From: a virus
Length of the DNA stretch: 47,947 bases
Reading direction: 5' to 3' (one strand)
Virus record (IMG/VR): IMGVR_UViG_3300031576_000080
Span: 1 to 47,947 of that record
Below, in pieces: positions 7,940 through 15,309 of this stretch. Below the pieces are notes generated by a model. The model searched no databases. It worked only from the letters and a program-made list of their open reading frames with translations, and was not told the origin of the DNA. Position numbers and translations under genes: made by a program. Numbering within the stretch: the stretch's first letter is position 1; every line of letters starts with the position of its first letter.

Positions 7940-8080
7940 GTGAACCTCAACCATCCAGCGTCCGCTTCCGCCTGCCTGATGCTTCCTAAGTCGGGGTTCA
8001 CGTTCCCTCTGCGGGTACTTCGGGCAGGCGGAAACGGAGCGCTCCGCCCACCGCGCGACGTGGAGGGCGCTGACGGCTGA
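7940..8080 (+). CDS. Putative leaderless leader peptide (46 aa)
   Basis: GTG 7940 lies 6 nt after a -10 box, so the mRNA would start at the start codon. The product begins MNLNHPASASACLM and ends VEGADG, with no recognised domain. The ORF contains most of a 16-bp inverted repeat (7961-7976/8023-8038). An attenuation-like leader peptide is possible. Alternatively the transcript is a non-coding hairpin leader for the gene at 8124. Confidence 0.35.
   Translation: MNLNHPASASACLMLPKSGFTFPLRVLRAGGNGALRPPRDVEGADG
7961..8038 (+). repeat. 16-bp inverted repeat in a leader region
   Basis: The left arm TCCGCTTCCGCCTGCC (7961-7976) pairs with GGCAGGCGGAAACGGA (8023-8038), one mismatch in 16, around a 46-nt loop. 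It lies within the predicted transcript just after the promoter and before the gene at 8124. It lacks a U-tract after the right arm, so a simple terminator is unlikely. A regulatory RNA hairpin or two protein-binding half-sites fit better. Confidence 0.6.
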
Positions 8081-8123
8081 GCAGCGAATACAGATTGATC
8101 CCTATCAGAAAAGGAGTGACGAA

Positions 8124-9686
8124 GTGAATTGGACGAAAGTATCGCCAACTGGCGACGTGGAAGCCGTTGATATCGCGGCCGCGGTCGTAGTCAAAGACGG
8201 CCGCGGCGGCCGTATTGTGCTGAACGACGGAACGCAGCAGGAACCGGCCGGCTTGCGAGACTTGCTGGTGAAATGGCGGCCAGAAGTTCGCGCACGGTTT
8301 CTTGCCGGATATCCGTCAACATCGATCAGCATGGCGGCCTACATGTTCGCCAACGCGATGACGGAGGACGCGCGTCTGATGTGGTGGTCCACGATGCTCG
8401 CTCGCATCGACCTCGCCCCCCCGCCATGTCCGCCGCTAGACCCGAATGTCATCCAAGCGTGGCCGTTGGCAAACGCGCTGGAGGAACACCTCGACAAGTT
8501 CACTGGCCTGACCAATGGGTGGCTCGTCCACGTCCCCACGCTGCCGGTGCCGTGGTTCGTGCCCGTCGGTGCCTTGGCCGACTTGGAAGATGACGGGGTT
8601 GTCGTATACGTCCCGCAGACGCCCCCAATTCCGCCACCGGCTCCTCCCATTCCACCCCCGCCGACCGAGCCGACGGCGACGTGGACTGACCTTGGCACTG
8701 CTACGTCGGGCACGGGTCATCCGGCAGTAGCGATCGTCGCAATGGATGGTGATCTGCTGCTGCTCTGCACGCGAGACGGTGGACCCGTGGGCCGCACTTG
8801 GTCGGTGCAGGCGCAGTCGCTAAGCCTTGGCTTCCCACTTTCCGCCGACAGCGTGGGCGGTCAGGTCAACGCCATTTACACGACCGGCGGGGTAGTGCAG
8901 ATGTCTCTATACGCACACGGCGACGTGCAAGACTTCGACTCTGTTCCCAAGTCACTTCAACGCCGCGGCACGCCGATCAAGGGCACAGACACCAACGGTC
9001 GTTCCGTGCGGGCGCGGTCAGTGTTCCCGGCGGTTGGCGGCTTGATCTATACGTGCGGCGCGCTGACGCCGACGAAGGGATCGACCGGAGCAGCCGGCGG
9101 ATACGCCAGCGTGTGCGAGGGGGGAGTACAATCAATCCTGTTCCTGTCTACCCCTGTGATCATCGGCGGCGGAATGATCGGGGGGGCGCCACGATTCGTC
9201 ACCGCCCTGGGCACCATTTTGGACGCTTCGGGCGCCGTTCTCTACGACACTGGGATGACCGCTCTGCGCCGCGCCCTGGTAACGGAAACCTCGATTCACA
9301 TCGCCGTCGGCGCGCACACGCTCGAAACCGTCGCCGAAGGCTATCGGGTGAGTGAGACGCCAGGCGCGATTCACAGCGTTGCTACTTTCGGTGACGCCGG
9401 CGCTCGCGAGTGGCCGCTGCCGAACGGGTATACGTGGCCGCTCCGGGGCGTCGGGTTGGAGCTGATGCCGTTGTTCGAGGGGCCGGGCAGCGTGTATGCC
9501 CTCCTGACGGTGGATCACGGCATTCTCGACGCCGACTACTCGCTCTGGCGGGTAAGCGACACGAGTCTGATCCACGTCATCGACCTGGGAGCGTGGCAGA
9601 TGCTCGTCGCCTGTCGGTTCGGCGACAAGATCGCCGCGCTCGCCGTTAAGGATGGTGGGCACCACTTGGGGATCGTTGAGTGCTAG
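8124..9686 (+). CDS. Large Pro-rich, possibly beta-propeller protein, unknown function
   Basis: A 520-residue protein from GTG 8124 with AAGGAG upstream. The N-terminal 150 residues are mixed alpha/beta. A proline linker follows at roughly 165-182 (TPPIPPPAPPIPPPPTEP). The rest is beta-rich and repetitive (VAIVAMDGDLLLLCTRDG, FRVG-type blades, GAWQMLVACRFGDKIAALAV), reminiscent of a beta-propeller. No signal peptide or membrane segment is visible. It stands outside the virion module, next to a DNA methyltransferase, so it may be a non-structural accessory or a receptor-binding protein encoded away from the tail genes. Family not recognised. Confidence 0.6.
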   Translation: MNWTKVSPTGDVEAVDIAAAVVVKDGRGGRIVLNDGTQQEPAGLRDLLVKWRPEVRARFLAGYPSTSISMAAYMFANAMTEDARLMWWSTMLARIDLAPPPCPPLDPNVIQAWPLANALEEHLDKFTGLTNGWLVHVPTLPVPWFVPVGALADLEDDGVVVYVPQTPPIPPPAPPIPPPPTEPTATWTDLGTATSGTGHPAVAIVAMDGDLLLLCTRDGGPVGRTWSVQAQSLSLGFPLSADSVGGQVNAIYTTGGVVQMSLYAHGDVQDFDSVPKSLQRRGTPIKGTDTNGRSVRARSVFPAVGGLIYTCGALTPTKGSTGAAGGYASVCEGGVQSILFLSTPVIIGGGMIGGAPRFVTALGTILDASGAVLYDTGMTALRRALVTETSIHIAVGAHTLETVAEGYRVSETPGAIHSVATFGDAGAREWPLPNGYTWPLRGVGLELMPLFEGPGSVYALLTVDHGILDADYSLWRVSDTSLIHVIDLGAWQMLVACRFGDKIAALAVKDGGHHLGIVEC

Positions 9687-9694
9687 GGGGTGAA

Positions 9695-10459
9695 GTGAAG
9701 CAGTTGGTCTTGTCGTTGTTTCCTGGCATTGACCTGCTCGGCATAGCGTTCGAGCAGGAGGGCTTCTGCGTGGTGCGCGGCCCGGACGTGATCTTCGGCG
9801 GTGACATTCGCGGCTGGGACGTTCCGGCCGGGCGGTTCGACGGCGTGATCGGCGGTCCGCCGTGCCAGACATTCTCTCGGCTAGCGCACATGGTCCGTCA
9901 GAATGGGCATGAGCCGAAGTTCGGCAACCTCATCCCGGAGTTCGAGCGGGTCGTCTCCGAGGCTCGGCCGCAGTGGTTCGTGATGGAGGAAGTCCCCGAC
10001 GCCCCGACGCCAACCGTAGACGCTTACGGCGTGCACTCGTTCCTGCTCAACAACCGCCAACTCGGCGAGCGACAGAACCGCGTCCGGCGGTGGTCGTTCG
10101 GCTGGCGCGGCGAACGTCGCGTGCTCGCCGTCGAGACAGTGGTGTTCGAGAACCAGGAGTATGAGTACGCGGCAACGGGTAGGGGGGACTTCATCAGGCG
10201 CGGACCGATGATCACCATCGGCGGAAGCGGGAGGCGTAAGAAAGATCGAATGAGCAGGATGGGGTACAGAAACAAGGCCGCGTTTCCAGCCCTGTGTGAG
10301 CAGCAGGGCTTGCCGTGTGGATTCGCCCTGCCTGATTTCACGGCGAGAGCTCGTTTGCAGGCAGTGGGCAATGGCGTCCCGCTGCCGATGGGTCGGGCGA
10401 TCGCCAAGGCCGTCCGCCTAGCGAACGCTCCGCTGCTGAATCACAAGGGGGATCGTTGA
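9695..10459 (+). CDS. C5-cytosine DNA methyltransferase (first)
   Basis: A 254-residue Dcm-family enzyme. Motif I is LSLFPGID (6-13), motif IV GGPPCQTFS with nucleophile Cys57 (counting from GTG 9695), motif VI EEVPDA (ENV in most relatives, here EEV), motif VIII ERQNRVRR, motif X LQAVGNGVPLPMGRAIAKAV. It methylates carbon 5 of cytosine using S-adenosylmethionine. It is short, with a small target-recognition region. GTG 9695 has AGGGGG 4 nt upstream; GTG 9680 would overlap the previous gene by 7 nt. No restriction enzyme is adjacent, so it most likely protects phage DNA. Confidence 0.88.
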   Translation: MKQLVLSLFPGIDLLGIAFEQEGFCVVRGPDVIFGGDIRGWDVPAGRFDGVIGGPPCQTFSRLAHMVRQNGHEPKFGNLIPEFERVVSEARPQWFVMEEVPDAPTPTVDAYGVHSFLLNNRQLGERQNRVRRWSFGWRGERRVLAVETVVFENQEYEYAATGRGDFIRRGPMITIGGSGRRKKDRMSRMGYRNKAAFPALCEQQGLPCGFALPDFTARARLQAVGNGVPLPMGRAIAKAVRLANAPLLNHKGDR

Positions 10460-10460
10460 A

Positions 10461-10646
10461 GTGCTGAGCCATCCGAAACCAGGTCAGCGAGTGCGAATCC
10501 ACTACGCCAAACTGCGGGCGGCGTTGATGCCGTATCACGGCAAGATCGGCGTCGTACGGATCGAATCCCTGGCTCGTGGCCCGGGCCCCCGCCGAGGAAG
10601 GAGCAATGGGCGTGAGCGAAGAAACCAAGCCACTAACCGACGATGA
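10461..10646 (+). CDS. Small KOW/SH3-like protein
   Basis: A 61-residue ORF from GTG 10461, 1 nt after the methyltransferase stop. The text KPGQRVRIHY...YHGKIGVVRI fits a KOW/SH3-like barrel (kpGqrVri...HGkiGvV), seen in RNA- and nucleoid-binding proteins. The C-terminus is Arg/Gly-rich and overlaps the next gene by 41 nt. Function inferred only from the short motif. Confidence 0.5.
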   Translation: MLSHPKPGQRVRIHYAKLRAALMPYHGKIGVVRIESLARGPGPRRGRSNGRERRNQATNRR

Positions 10647-10953
10647 GCTTGCGGAGACTCAGACAATGACCAACAAAGAACGAACCGAAGCCCTCAATGC
10701 GGCGATACGGACAAAGTTCGCCAGACTGCCGGACGAGACGTTAGACCGCATCCTAGACGACACCGCCAAACCGTGGACTTACGAGCACGTGTCACGCCCC
10801 CTCGTCGTCACTGGCCAGGACACATCCCGCTGCGAGTACGGAGCGGAGAGCTTCGCGCCCGTTGATCTGCGGCAGGTGATCCTTGCCGTGCTCGGTACGT
10901 GCGTCGTCGCTGGCATACTCTTACTCGTCGTAGTGTGGGAGGCAATACGATGA
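10606..10953 (+). CDS. Small C-terminally anchored membrane protein
   Basis: A 115-residue protein from ATG 10606 with GAAGGAG about 5 nt upstream. The N-terminal 90 residues are soluble and charged. One strong transmembrane helix lies near the C-terminus (VILAVLGTCVVAGILLLVVV). A cytoplasmic head with a C-terminal anchor is the simplest topology. No family recognised. It is the first of several small membrane genes from 10.6 to 14.1 kb. Confidence 0.6.
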   Translation: MGVSEETKPLTDDELAETQTMTNKERTEALNAAIRTKFARLPDETLDRILDDTAKPWTYEHVSRPLVVTGQDTSRCEYGAESFAPVDLRQVILAVLGTCVVAGILLLVVVWEAIR

Positions 10954-11029
10954 TCAAGTTCGACGACGGCGATACGTGCAGGCCGACGCCATGATCCGCC
11001 GAGAAGCGGAAACGCGAAGGAGACAAAGC

Positions 11030-11419
11030 ATGACCATCGCCAGACGCGATGACGGCTCCGACGACAATCGCCGCCTGGCTAAGGCGTGGCGAACAATAGC
11101 TGCGTTCTGGGCGGAATCGGCCAGAAGGTTGCCGGGAGACTCCGTCGTCGTCATTATGCCGAACGGCATCGCAAGGGGTCTGTGTTCTTCGATTACATAC
11201 GCGGACCGAAACTGGACCATCGCATTACGTTGTAAGATGCAGCGCCAATTGCAGTGGTTTCATCCACCTCGGCTGCGAAAAGAATTGTGGTTCGGCCGGG
11301 ATCGGCGTGGTGCTGAGGAACGAAGCTTGGTGGCCTGTTTCCTGGCAACAGGCAATGAAGCGGGCGTCTTCGGGCACGTGCAGCGAAAGCCGCCCGTGAA
11401 GCGCTACTCGCGTGCCTGA
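11030..11419 (+). CDS. Hypothetical protein
   Basis: A 129-residue protein from ATG 11030, with AAGGAG 7-8 nt upstream. In-frame ATG 10991 gives a longer form and overlaps a 14-codon ORF (10950-10994) as ATGA. The product is basic, with a beta-like middle (SVVVIMPNGIARGLCSSI). No domain recognised. Confidence 0.5.
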   Translation: MTIARRDDGSDDNRRLAKAWRTIAAFWAESARRLPGDSVVVIMPNGIARGLCSSITYADRNWTIALRCKMQRQLQWFHPPRLRKELWFGRDRRGAEERSLVACFLATGNEAGVFGHVQRKPPVKRYSRA

Positions 11420-11473
11420 TCCACCTTCGGGATGCGTGTTGGGGATGATCTGGATCAGCGCGATGGTTAAACT

Positions 11474-12118
11474 ATGATGAACCTTCTCGCCATCGACCCA
11501 GGGAGCAAGACGACCGGCTACGCGATATTCGGCACTACCTGCCCACGCGCTGCCAGCAAACTGTCCGGCAAGTTGCGGCACATCGTCGCAGGGGCGTTGG
11601 TCGGCAAAGGCGGCGATCCATTCGATCGCGTTTCACAACAAATCGACGATTGGGGATACGGCGGCGGCATCGACGAGGTGGTAATAGAACACACCCCGGT
11701 TTCTCGGATCGGAGGAAACTTCCACGCCGCGCAGCACGTGGCCGTCGGGCGGTGGTACGAATACCTGCGGCAAGGTGTCTGCCCTCGAATCGTTATGGTC
11801 AACGCAAGAGCCTGGACGGGCGGCGTGCCGAAGGCTCAGCGGACTAGGTTGATCCACGCCCAGTACCCGGACCTGGATTGGTCGTCCGACCCCGGCGGCG
11901 ACATGGCCGACGCGATCGGGCTTGGACTTTTCCGCTTGCACGAGCTTGACGTGCTTGCTAGGATGACGCCCGTGGTCACGGAGGCGAGGCGTGGAATCGA
12001 AGCGGAAGGACTGGCCGGGGATTGTCTTCGGCGTCGGAGCGACGATGATCATAGCGCTGCTCGGCTTCGCGGAGCGAGACCGAGCGCGGCGCGACGCGGA
12101 GTACAAAGCCGATCGTGA
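11474..12118 (+). CDS. RuvC-type Holliday junction resolvase
   Basis: A 214-residue protein of the RNase H-fold RuvC family. The four acidic catalytic residues are recognisable: D8 in LLAIDPGSKTTGYA, E72 in EVVIEHTP, and D143 and D146 in DPGGDMADAIGLGLF. It would cut four-way junctions made during replication and recombination before packaging. ATG 11474 or 11477 are both possible. The last ~43 residues (after VLARMTPVVT) are Arg-rich and overlap the next gene by 128 nt, so the functional domain probably ends near 11,980. Confidence 0.85.
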   Translation: MMNLLAIDPGSKTTGYAIFGTTCPRAASKLSGKLRHIVAGALVGKGGDPFDRVSQQIDDWGYGGGIDEVVIEHTPVSRIGGNFHAAQHVAVGRWYEYLRQGVCPRIVMVNARAWTGGVPKAQRTRLIHAQYPDLDWSSDPGGDMADAIGLGLFRLHELDVLARMTPVVTEARRGIEAEGLAGDCLRRRSDDDHSAARLRGARPSAARRGVQSRS

Positions 12119-12275
12119 GGAGGCCACAATACGCCGTGAGCGAACGGCCGAGGCGTTGGCAGCGGTGAATCAGTCGCTTGCGGGCTTGACGGCGAGACTA
12201 GACGCCGATGACCGGCTAAGTCGTGTGCTTGAAAAACTGGACCGAACCCTGAACGCGATGGAGCAACGACCGTGA
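11991..12275 (+). CDS. Membrane-anchored coiled-coil protein, possible spanin or holin partner
   Basis: A 94-residue protein from GTG 11991, with GGAGG upstream inside the RuvC gene. One N-terminal transmembrane helix (IVFGVGATMIIALLGFA) is followed by a long charged helix to residue ~90. N-terminal anchor plus coiled coil is the shape of inner-membrane spanins (Rz type) and some holin accessories. Its stop overlaps the next start (GTGA). Confidence 0.55.
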   Translation: MESKRKDWPGIVFGVGATMIIALLGFAERDRARRDAEYKADREEATIRRERTAEALAAVNQSLAGLTARLDADDRLSRVLEKLDRTLNAMEQRP

Positions 12276-12547
12276 GACTGCTACCTCACAACGGCTGGCG
12301 ACTCGTATTTCTTCTCGGTGTCGGATTGGTTGTTGCAATAGCCATCGTGCTCACGGTCATCCCGACCTTGAATCTCGCGGCGGGGAAAAAATACTGGCGT
12401 CCGATCATCGACAAACAGAGCGTGGGAATCGACGCGAACACAGCATCGATAAAAAAGCTCAACACTGAGGTGGTGAAGCTGACCGAACAAACGGCCGACA
12501 TCAACAGGTTTCTTGGCCGCCCCGTGGAGAACGACGATGAGCAATAA
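12272..12547 (+). CDS. Membrane-anchored coiled-coil protein
   Basis: A 91-residue protein from GTG 12272, coupled to the previous gene (GTGA). It has an N-terminal transmembrane helix (LVFLLGVGLVVAIAIVLTVI), then a coiled coil (IDANTASIKKLNTEVVKL). Two neighbouring proteins of the same architecture suggest a duplicated pair or a heteromeric membrane complex, possibly for lysis. Confidence 0.55.
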   Translation: MRLLPHNGWRLVFLLGVGLVVAIAIVLTVIPTLNLAAGKKYWRPIIDKQSVGIDANTASIKKLNTEVVKLTEQTADINRFLGRPVENDDEQ

Positions 12548-12752
12548 GAACCCGCGCTTTCGACCAACAGAGTGCAAGTTTTGTCATCAGACGGTGTACT
12601 ACGATTGTGTCGCCGATCGTCTTGTGAATAACGCAGACGACCCGAAATCGTACCACGTAGACACGTGCTCGCGCCGGAAGGGATTCTATCACGAATCCGC
12701 GATGAACAACGCCGAAGCGCCAAGAAGAGTGCGCAACGAAAAGATTTTTTAA
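12537..12752 (+). CDS. Small zinc-ribbon-like protein
   Basis: A 71-residue protein from ATG 12537, overlapping the previous gene by 11 nt. It has CKFCHQTVYYDC and a later YHVDTC, a likely zinc-binding set (CxxC ... C). The C-terminus is basic. Function unknown; it belongs to the genome's set of Cys-rich miniproteins. Confidence 0.5.
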   Translation: MSNKNPRFRPTECKFCHQTVYYDCVADRLVNNADDPKSYHVDTCSRRKGFYHESAMNNAEAPRRVRNEKIF

Positions 12753-12781
12753 CGCGGCTCAGCCGCAGAAGGAGTACCCCG

Positions 12782-13360
12782 ATGAAGCGATTGTTCTGTG
12801 TATTGATAGTTCCATTGGGCGCGTGCTTGACGGCGTGTGCAGGTTGGCCTGCCGACACCACGAAGGTCGTGCAGCATGTCCAAGCGGGGGACATTGCAGC
12901 GACGCACGTGGACTACACGCTGGTCAATCTCGCAATTCTGCCGGAGGGACACCCGCTGCGCGACACGGCGGTTCTGTTGCCGCTACACCCCGGGAGCAAC
13001 GTGTCCCTCGTGATCCGCGACCCGGCGACGGGGGCGGCGATCGCGGAGTACCATTCGGATCGGTCGGCGGTCACGTCCGTCGCCTACGGCGGGGTAGAGT
13101 CGATCGACGAAGCCAAGTTCGCCTTCCAAGAGCGAATGTTCGAGCGAATCATGGATCGGATTGATTCTCTGCTGGATAGGTTCACGACTATGCTCGGCCC
13201 CGGCGGCGCGTTGGACCAGACACGACTACCACCCACGCCGGCCGAGCCGAAGAGCAGGTTCGACATCAACGCTCTACTGCCGCTGATCCCCGGCCTGGCG
13301 CCTGAGCAGAAGGCGTTCATCGAGGCGGCGCTGCAAGCTGCGAAGGAGCCGGAGCCGTGA
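12782..13360 (+). CDS. Putative lipoprotein
   Basis: A 192-residue protein from ATG 12782 with AGAAGGAG about 8 nt upstream. A short basic start, hydrophobic core and lipobox (KRLFCVLIVPLGACLTAC) predict lipidation at Cys19. The exported part has a beta-like domain (SNVSLVIRDPATGAAIAEY) and a helical C-terminus. It may be an outer lipoprotein of a lysis or superinfection-exclusion system. Family not recognised. Confidence 0.65.
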   Translation: MKRLFCVLIVPLGACLTACAGWPADTTKVVQHVQAGDIAATHVDYTLVNLAILPEGHPLRDTAVLLPLHPGSNVSLVIRDPATGAAIAEYHSDRSAVTSVAYGGVESIDEAKFAFQERMFERIMDRIDSLLDRFTTMLGPGGALDQTRLPPTPAEPKSRFDINALLPLIPGLAPEQKAFIEAALQAAKEPEP

Positions 13361-13485
13361 TGGTTTGCAAGGTAGGTGCCTGCGCCTGGATGAGCACTGA
13401 TCCCTTGATGCACTACGGGTCGGCCGCGATGATCGAAGCGTGGCGCGATCTATATGACGACCACAAGGCGGACTGGTGCGAATGA
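13357..13485 (+). CDS. Miniprotein (42 aa)
   Basis: GTG 13357 overlaps the lipoprotein stop (GTGA), and its own stop overlaps the next start (ATGA). It encodes 42 residues beginning MMVCKVGACAWM, ending DHKADWCE. The double overlap supports translation. Function unknown. Confidence 0.45.
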   Translation: MMVCKVGACAWMSTDPLMHYGSAAMIEAWRDLYDDHKADWCE

Positions 13486-13721
13486 TGGACGCCCCACAGA
13501 GACCTGAGCCGCTCTTCCAAGCCATATGGGTATTGTGGGCGGTCGCGTTCGTGGCGATGGAGTTCTACTGCGCGGGTCGGCCGGAACGATGGGATACGCT
13601 GACCGAGACGACGTGCTGGTGGACGAGCTTGCACTGGACCTTCAAGATCGGCCTGAGCTTGTTCTGGTTATGGTTGGCGTTGCACATGCTCTCGCGGTAC
13701 TGGGGGCGACCGATCCTGTGA
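13482..13721 (+). CDS. Two-helix membrane protein, holin candidate
   Basis: A 79-residue protein from ATG 13482. Two hydrophobic segments (AIWVLWAVAFVAMEFYC and FKIGLSLFWLWLALHML) are separated by a short polar loop. Size and two-pass topology match class II holins, which form the lysis pore. No endolysin was recognised next to it, so the call rests on topology and on the surrounding membrane genes. Confidence 0.5.
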   Translation: MMDAPQRPEPLFQAIWVLWAVAFVAMEFYCAGRPERWDTLTETTCWWTSLHWTFKIGLSLFWLWLALHMLSRYWGRPIL

Positions 13722-13826
13722 CAGACGGCGGCTTGAGGTCGTAAACTGACGATGGAATTGTCAAGGGCAATGTGCGGGTCTGGCTACCGACAAATGACGG
13801 GGATGGTTGCGGTCCCCTACACCGCA

Positions 13827-14096
13827 ATGGGCCGTAGACCTACCGCAGCCCTAGCCAGGCTGCTTCAAGCCGCCTTCTTTTTGTCCACGACCGGCTGCAC
13901 GGTCCACAACCACCACGACATTTACATCGGGTTCGGTAACGTGAGACAAGGGCCAGACAATGCGACCGGGCGCAGCGTCACGCCACCGACGGACGGTCCG
14001 TCGGCCGCCGCGCCCGATGATCTTCCGAATAGGCTTTACCCACTTGGCGGCGCGGTCGCTTTCCACCTCTTTCCCGGCCGCGCTGCCATCCCTTGA
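13827..14096 (+). CDS. Small putative lipoprotein, possible outer-membrane spanin
   Basis: An 89-residue reading from ATG 13827: basic start, hydrophobic stretch and a lipobox-like end (ARLLQAAFFLSTTGC), giving lipidation at Cys24. The rest is Pro/Ser/Asp-rich, like small o-spanins. The box is imperfect (Thr at -3). Longer starts at 13752 and 13791 exist. No clear ribosome site was seen, so confidence is modest. Confidence 0.4.
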   Translation: MGRRPTAALARLLQAAFFLSTTGCTVHNHHDIYIGFGNVRQGPDNATGRSVTPPTDGPSAAAPDDLPNRLYPLGGAVAFHLFPGRAAIP

Positions 14097-14511
14097 TTGC
14101 AATCGGGGCCGACGATGGCGCGAAGAGGTACGGGCGTAAGTTTCGGGGCTAAAGCCCGCCAGGATGCCCCAGGCCAGTACGCGCCGGAGGCGCCCCACAG
14201 AATACGTCGATTGAATGGAGTAGTTGCCGCCAATGTCTGGCGCGGTTCTAAAAGTGGGGGCAGGCGGTGATCGCCAAGGAATCGCCACGGATGGCGGCCC
14301 ACGAACCGCGCCGCTGTTGCAGTCGGGCTACGGACAGGCTGCGCCTGACCGGGGGCGAGTTGGATTCTCGCACGTGGCCCCAAGCTCCGGTCGGGCGAGA
14401 GTTCGACCGGAGCAATGTCGGATAGCTGGGGGCGTACCCCGGCGAGCGCCACACCGTCGCCCGTTCGTCTTAACCGTACCGGGCGGGCGACGGTGCTTAA
14501 AGGGGACGACC
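14097..14511 (+). ncRNA. Gene-free, hairpin-rich segment; candidate structured RNA
   Basis: No convincing gene lies here on either strand. Several near-perfect hairpins follow one another: GCGCC/GGCGC near 14190, CAGGC/GCCTG near 14335, GCGAG-7nt-CTCGC near 14355, a perfect 10-bp stem GCTCCGGTCG/CGACCGGAGC (14384-14393/14404-14413), GGGG-CGTA-CCCC near 14430, and a perfect 12-bp stem (14452-14463/14484-14495). This density suggests a folded RNA or an element bound by proteins. No tRNA, tmRNA or RNase P signature was seen. Confidence 0.35.
14452..14495 (+). repeat. Perfect 12-bp inverted repeat
   Basis: CACCGTCGCCCG (14452-14463) and CGGGCGACGGTG (14484-14495) are perfect complements around a 20-nt loop. 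It lies 16 nt before the gene at 14512. It has no T-run, so it is an unusual terminator at best; a stem controlling the downstream gene or the end of a structured RNA is equally likely. Confidence 0.65.
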
Positions 14512-14733
14512 ATGACGAGCATTCTGCCGTCTGGGGTAGATCGATGGCGAGCCAAGCGCAATGGGAAACGACGGTACGTAGGACAAATCATACGTTTCGG
14601 AAGTCCAAAACGAATGGTTATCGCAGAAGTGTACGGCAACACGCTTAGAGAAATGAGCCGCAGAAAACGTGCCGTTTGGGTAGCACTGAGAGATATTGAA
14701 GATGATCCACCCGGCCGACGTAATGATCTGTGA
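14512..14733 (+). CDS. Small basic protein
   Basis: A 73-residue protein from ATG 14512 with AAAGGGG upstream. It is very basic (DRWRAKRNGKRRYVGQ, MSRRKRAVW) with a short beta segment, consistent with nucleic-acid binding. The longer ORF reading back to 14224 runs through the hairpin region and is rejected. It overlaps the next gene by 32 nt. Confidence 0.5.
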   Translation: MTSILPSGVDRWRAKRNGKRRYVGQIIRFGSPKRMVIAEVYGNTLREMSRRKRAVWVALRDIEDDPPGRRNDL

Positions 14734-14923
14734 TGTATACGACCCCGCTGGCAGTTGGGATTACGCCGTCGGGCAGCGACGGATTATCCGGTTCCGCGAG
14801 CGGAAACAGTACGCGCGCGTCGTCGCTATCGGCGAAGTCCGCGACGGGTGCACCGTCGAGCTCGACACCGGCGAGCACTATCACCTTGTGCGAGAGCGGA
14901 AGTGGAAGGAGTTAGTGGGATGA
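14702..14923 (+). CDS. Small hypothetical protein
   Basis: A 73-residue protein from ATG 14702 (TTG 14696 is an alternative). The sequence looks like a small beta-barrel (RKQYARVVAIGEVRDGCTVE). No family recognised. Its stop overlaps the next start as ATGA. Confidence 0.5.
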   Translation: MIHPADVMICDVYDPAGSWDYAVGQRRIIRFRERKQYARVVAIGEVRDGCTVELDTGEHYHLVRERKWKELVG

Positions 14924-15012
14924 TAAATTGGTGTAGAGCTTGCGACGGAAGAGGTCGCCTCTGGTCTCGACCGTGCGTAGCGTGCGAAAGACGACGAGTG
15001 CATGACTTCTGA
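14920..15012 (+). CDS. DnaJ-type zinc-finger miniprotein (30 aa)
   Basis: ATG 14920 overlaps the preceding stop. The 30-residue product has CRACDGRGRLWSRPCVAC, i.e. CxxCxGxG followed by CxxC, one repeat of the DnaJ cysteine-rich zinc finger. Such lone fingers are common in phage accessory regions. Its role is unknown. Confidence 0.5.
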   Translation: MINWCRACDGRGRLWSRPCVACERRRVHDF

Positions 15013-15223
15013 ATCCGCCGCCGTCCGCGAAGAGCTGCGCCGCCGAGCCGAGCACTCGGTCATCAACCTCGTAAAGCGCGTCGCGTCGTATAACTGCGCC
15101 TGTCACGCGGGCGGTAAGCCGGAAGCGAAGCGCATCTGCGCTGCGTGCGAAGCAGACATTGTCTGGACCCGCATCGTCGAATATCACCTACTCGGATACG
15201 AGCCGGGCAAGGTGGTAGAATGA
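15002..15223 (+). CDS. Small Cys-rich protein
   Basis: A 73-residue protein from ATG 15002, overlapping the finger miniprotein by 11 nt. It has an N-terminal helix and two Cys/His groups (NCACHAG and ICAACEAD) that could bind one zinc. A 29-codon ORF (15220-15309) follows with an ATGA overlap and may be its coupled partner. Function unknown. Confidence 0.5.
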   Translation: MTSESAAVREELRRRAEHSVINLVKRVASYNCACHAGGKPEAKRICAACEADIVWTRIVEYHLLGYEPGKVVE

Positions 15224-15309
15224 GACTTGTACTCGACACACAATCTGCGAATGAGAGTCCTCCGCCTATTCAGCGACTCCGGTCGTGCCGCAAGTCGGCC
15301 GGGCGATAA
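15220..15309 (+). CDS. Possible miniprotein (29 aa)
   Basis: ATG 15220 overlaps the stop of the previous gene (ATGA) and reads MRLVLDTQSANESPP to a TAA at 15307. It is supported only by the overlap; composition gives no function. Confidence 0.25.
   Translation: MRLVLDTQSANESPPPIQRLRSCRKSAGR

Noticed and set aside
14345-14415. tRNA with a 5-bp stem and 7-nt loop at about 14355 and a TTCGA further on
   Set aside because: No acceptor stem or T-arm pairs around these pieces on either strand.
14224-14511. N-terminal extension of the 14512 gene back to 14224
   Set aside because: The text is Arg/Gly/Pro-rich, runs through strong hairpins, and a ribosome site precedes ATG 14512.
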